Below, piece by piece: positions 63,104 to 64,000 of a stretch of DNA of 64,000 nt (its first letter is position 1; the number at the start of each line of letters is the position of its first letter). Position numbers and translations under genes: made by a program. This DNA comes from Phycisphaeraceae bacterium (GTDB lineage: Bacteria; Planctomycetota; Phycisphaerae; Phycisphaerales; UBA1924). Location: contig JACKHE010000005.1 of assembly GCA_020639135.1 (NCBI GenBank), positions 62,001-126,000 on the forward strand, written 5' to 3'. The notes beneath the pieces were generated by a model, which ran no database searches, was not told the origin of the DNA, and saw only the letters and a list, made by a program, of their open reading frames with translations.

Positions 63104-64000
63104 ATGGCTTCACTCGCGGAGCACTTGTCACGAATTGAGCCGGACCAATGGCGTTTGTCTCATGAGTTCTCACAATGCGTTAAGTCGGCGAACGAAGAGC
63201 TCTTCAGATGTCACGACACCAGGGCAGCCGAACACGTGTTGAACCTCTGGCTGTCAGCACACCAACCTTGTCTTTTTGGCCGCTCCGCCGCTCGACAAGG
63301 GCTCCTCAGTCATTGTGTGCTGTTCGAGTCGGACCTTAACCAGCCGGACGAGCATATCCGGCAAGTGATTCAGACGGCACGAACCGAGTGGACGCGACGA
63401 GGTTTCAGAGGTGAACGTAGCGGGTTCATCATTACCGCAGTGTCGCGCCGCCTTGCCTATGCCGCGCCTGGCCCAGCACTCAAGGCTCTGGCTCAGCGCC
63501 TGTGTTCGTTGTACCTGCTTGATGACATTGAGTGTGACCGCGTCTACCTTGACGATCTATTCTTGCAAGCGCCGGCACTTTCGGGCAGAGTCTGGCGTTG
63601 GCGTGCAGGCGTGAACTACTTTGCTACAAATGGCGACGGTCGGTGGTGGCAGGATCACCGGATCCCTGGAGGCATCGCGTTCTCCATTAATTCGGTCGGT
63701 CACATGGCTCGGTCCGGCGCAGTTTCAAGGTTGCTAAAGGAAGGTGCGGCTACTTTGGGCATGAATCCCACGGACCTTCCACCCGCGCCCATCGATACTC
63801 TCGACAAGGCGCTGCTGATCGCCATGCAGACCATCGCGGGAGCGTCAGACGCGGTATCGGGTAAAGCCACCTCACTGCGTCCGCTCGTTTCTGGAGCGCC
63901 AGAGTCACACCGCTGCCCTGCACACTTTCCTTCCAAGCTGCAAGCATTTGACAAGTGTGAATATGATGGCTTCTACCACACGGACTACACCATACCTTCG
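63104..64000 (+). CDS. unrecognised protein, 3' end outside window
   Basis: An open frame of 299 codons from ATG 63104 to the window edge, with AGAGGAG 7 bases upstream as ribosome site. The product begins MASLAEHLSRIEPDQWRLSH and is soluble, with Trp-rich (VWRWRAGVNYFATNGDGRWWQDHRIPGG) and mixed helical stretches; no signal peptide or membrane helix is seen. IPGGIAFSINSVGHMARSG is the most distinctive block. I do not recognise a family. The length, the ribosome site and the even codon use make it a real gene. Confidence 0.7.
   Translation, partial: MASLAEHLSRIEPDQWRLSHEFSQCVKSANEELFRCHDTRAAEHVLNLWLSAHQPCLFGRSAARQGLLSHCVLFESDLNQPDEHIRQVIQTARTEWTRRGFRGERSGFIITAVSRRLAYAAPGPALKALAQRLCSLYLLDDIECDRVYLDDLFLQAPALSGRVWRWRAGVNYFATNGDGRWWQDHRIPGGIAFSINSVGHMARSGAVSRLLKEGAATLGMNPTDLPPAPIDTLDKALLIAMQTIAGASDAVSGKATSLRPLVSGAPESHRCPAHFPSKLQAFDKCEYDGFYHTDYTIPS

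Overview
The window looks like a chromosome segment of a Planctomycetota bacterium, most likely in or near class Phycisphaerae. The basis is very high GC, two secreted proteins ending in dockerin-like DxNxDGxVxxxDL repeats, and a diaminopimelate-type murE/murF/mraY cluster. This taxonomic call is an inference from sequence style; no rRNA is present.

The left half (1-32.6 kb) is mostly core genome. It holds the end of a large FAD/Fe-S oxidoreductase, a DUF4139-like secreted protein, murE-murF-mraY, a MATE exporter, a GNAT acetyltransferase, infC and thrS, nrdR, a lipoprotein, a coiled-coil zinc-ribbon protein, uppS-cdsA, a reelin/dockerin secreted protein, queA, two paralogous SHOCT-like membrane proteins and a molybdate-binding-like lipoprotein. 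From 22.0 to 32.4 kb lies an ion-homeostasis block: an EIIA-like protein, a PII-like protein, two CPA2-type antiporters and a complete Mrp antiporter operon with mrpA and mrpB fused, followed by tRNA-Ser(CGA).

Downstream of the tRNA the content becomes accessory. At 32.9-39.0 kb are a large serine recombinase, a DUF2924 protein, an XRE-type regulator, a TM2 protein and an overlapping set of ParB-N/DNA methyltransferase, DUF5681 protein and a C-terminally shortened terminase, with no phage structural genes. At 39.46-46.8 kb is a type II-C CRISPR-Cas locus: a divergently transcribed tracrRNA with a clear sigma70-type promoter and terminator, a large 1342-residue Cas9, Cas1, Cas2, and an array of 26 complete 36-bp repeats plus a truncated 27th. 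The tracrRNA fixes the crRNA strand as minus, so the leader side of the array is the side cut by an IS-associated fragment that recurs at 60.86 kb.

From 47.6 to 60.6 kb is a respiratory block. It has a five-haem cytochrome with a dockerin-like tail, a membrane polyferredoxin with TPRs, and a minus-strand run of diheme cytochrome c, Sec-type (clade II) nosZ, a NosB-like membrane protein, nosD, nosF, nosY, nosL and a RIC/YtfE repair protein. A divergent Rrf2 (NsrR-like) regulator has a palindromic operator. Together these would reduce N2O, mature the copper sites and sense or repair nitrosative damage.

The right end holds an IS with an rve/DDE transposase and about 30-bp terminal inverted repeats, transposase relics, and the start of an unrecognised gene that runs off the window.
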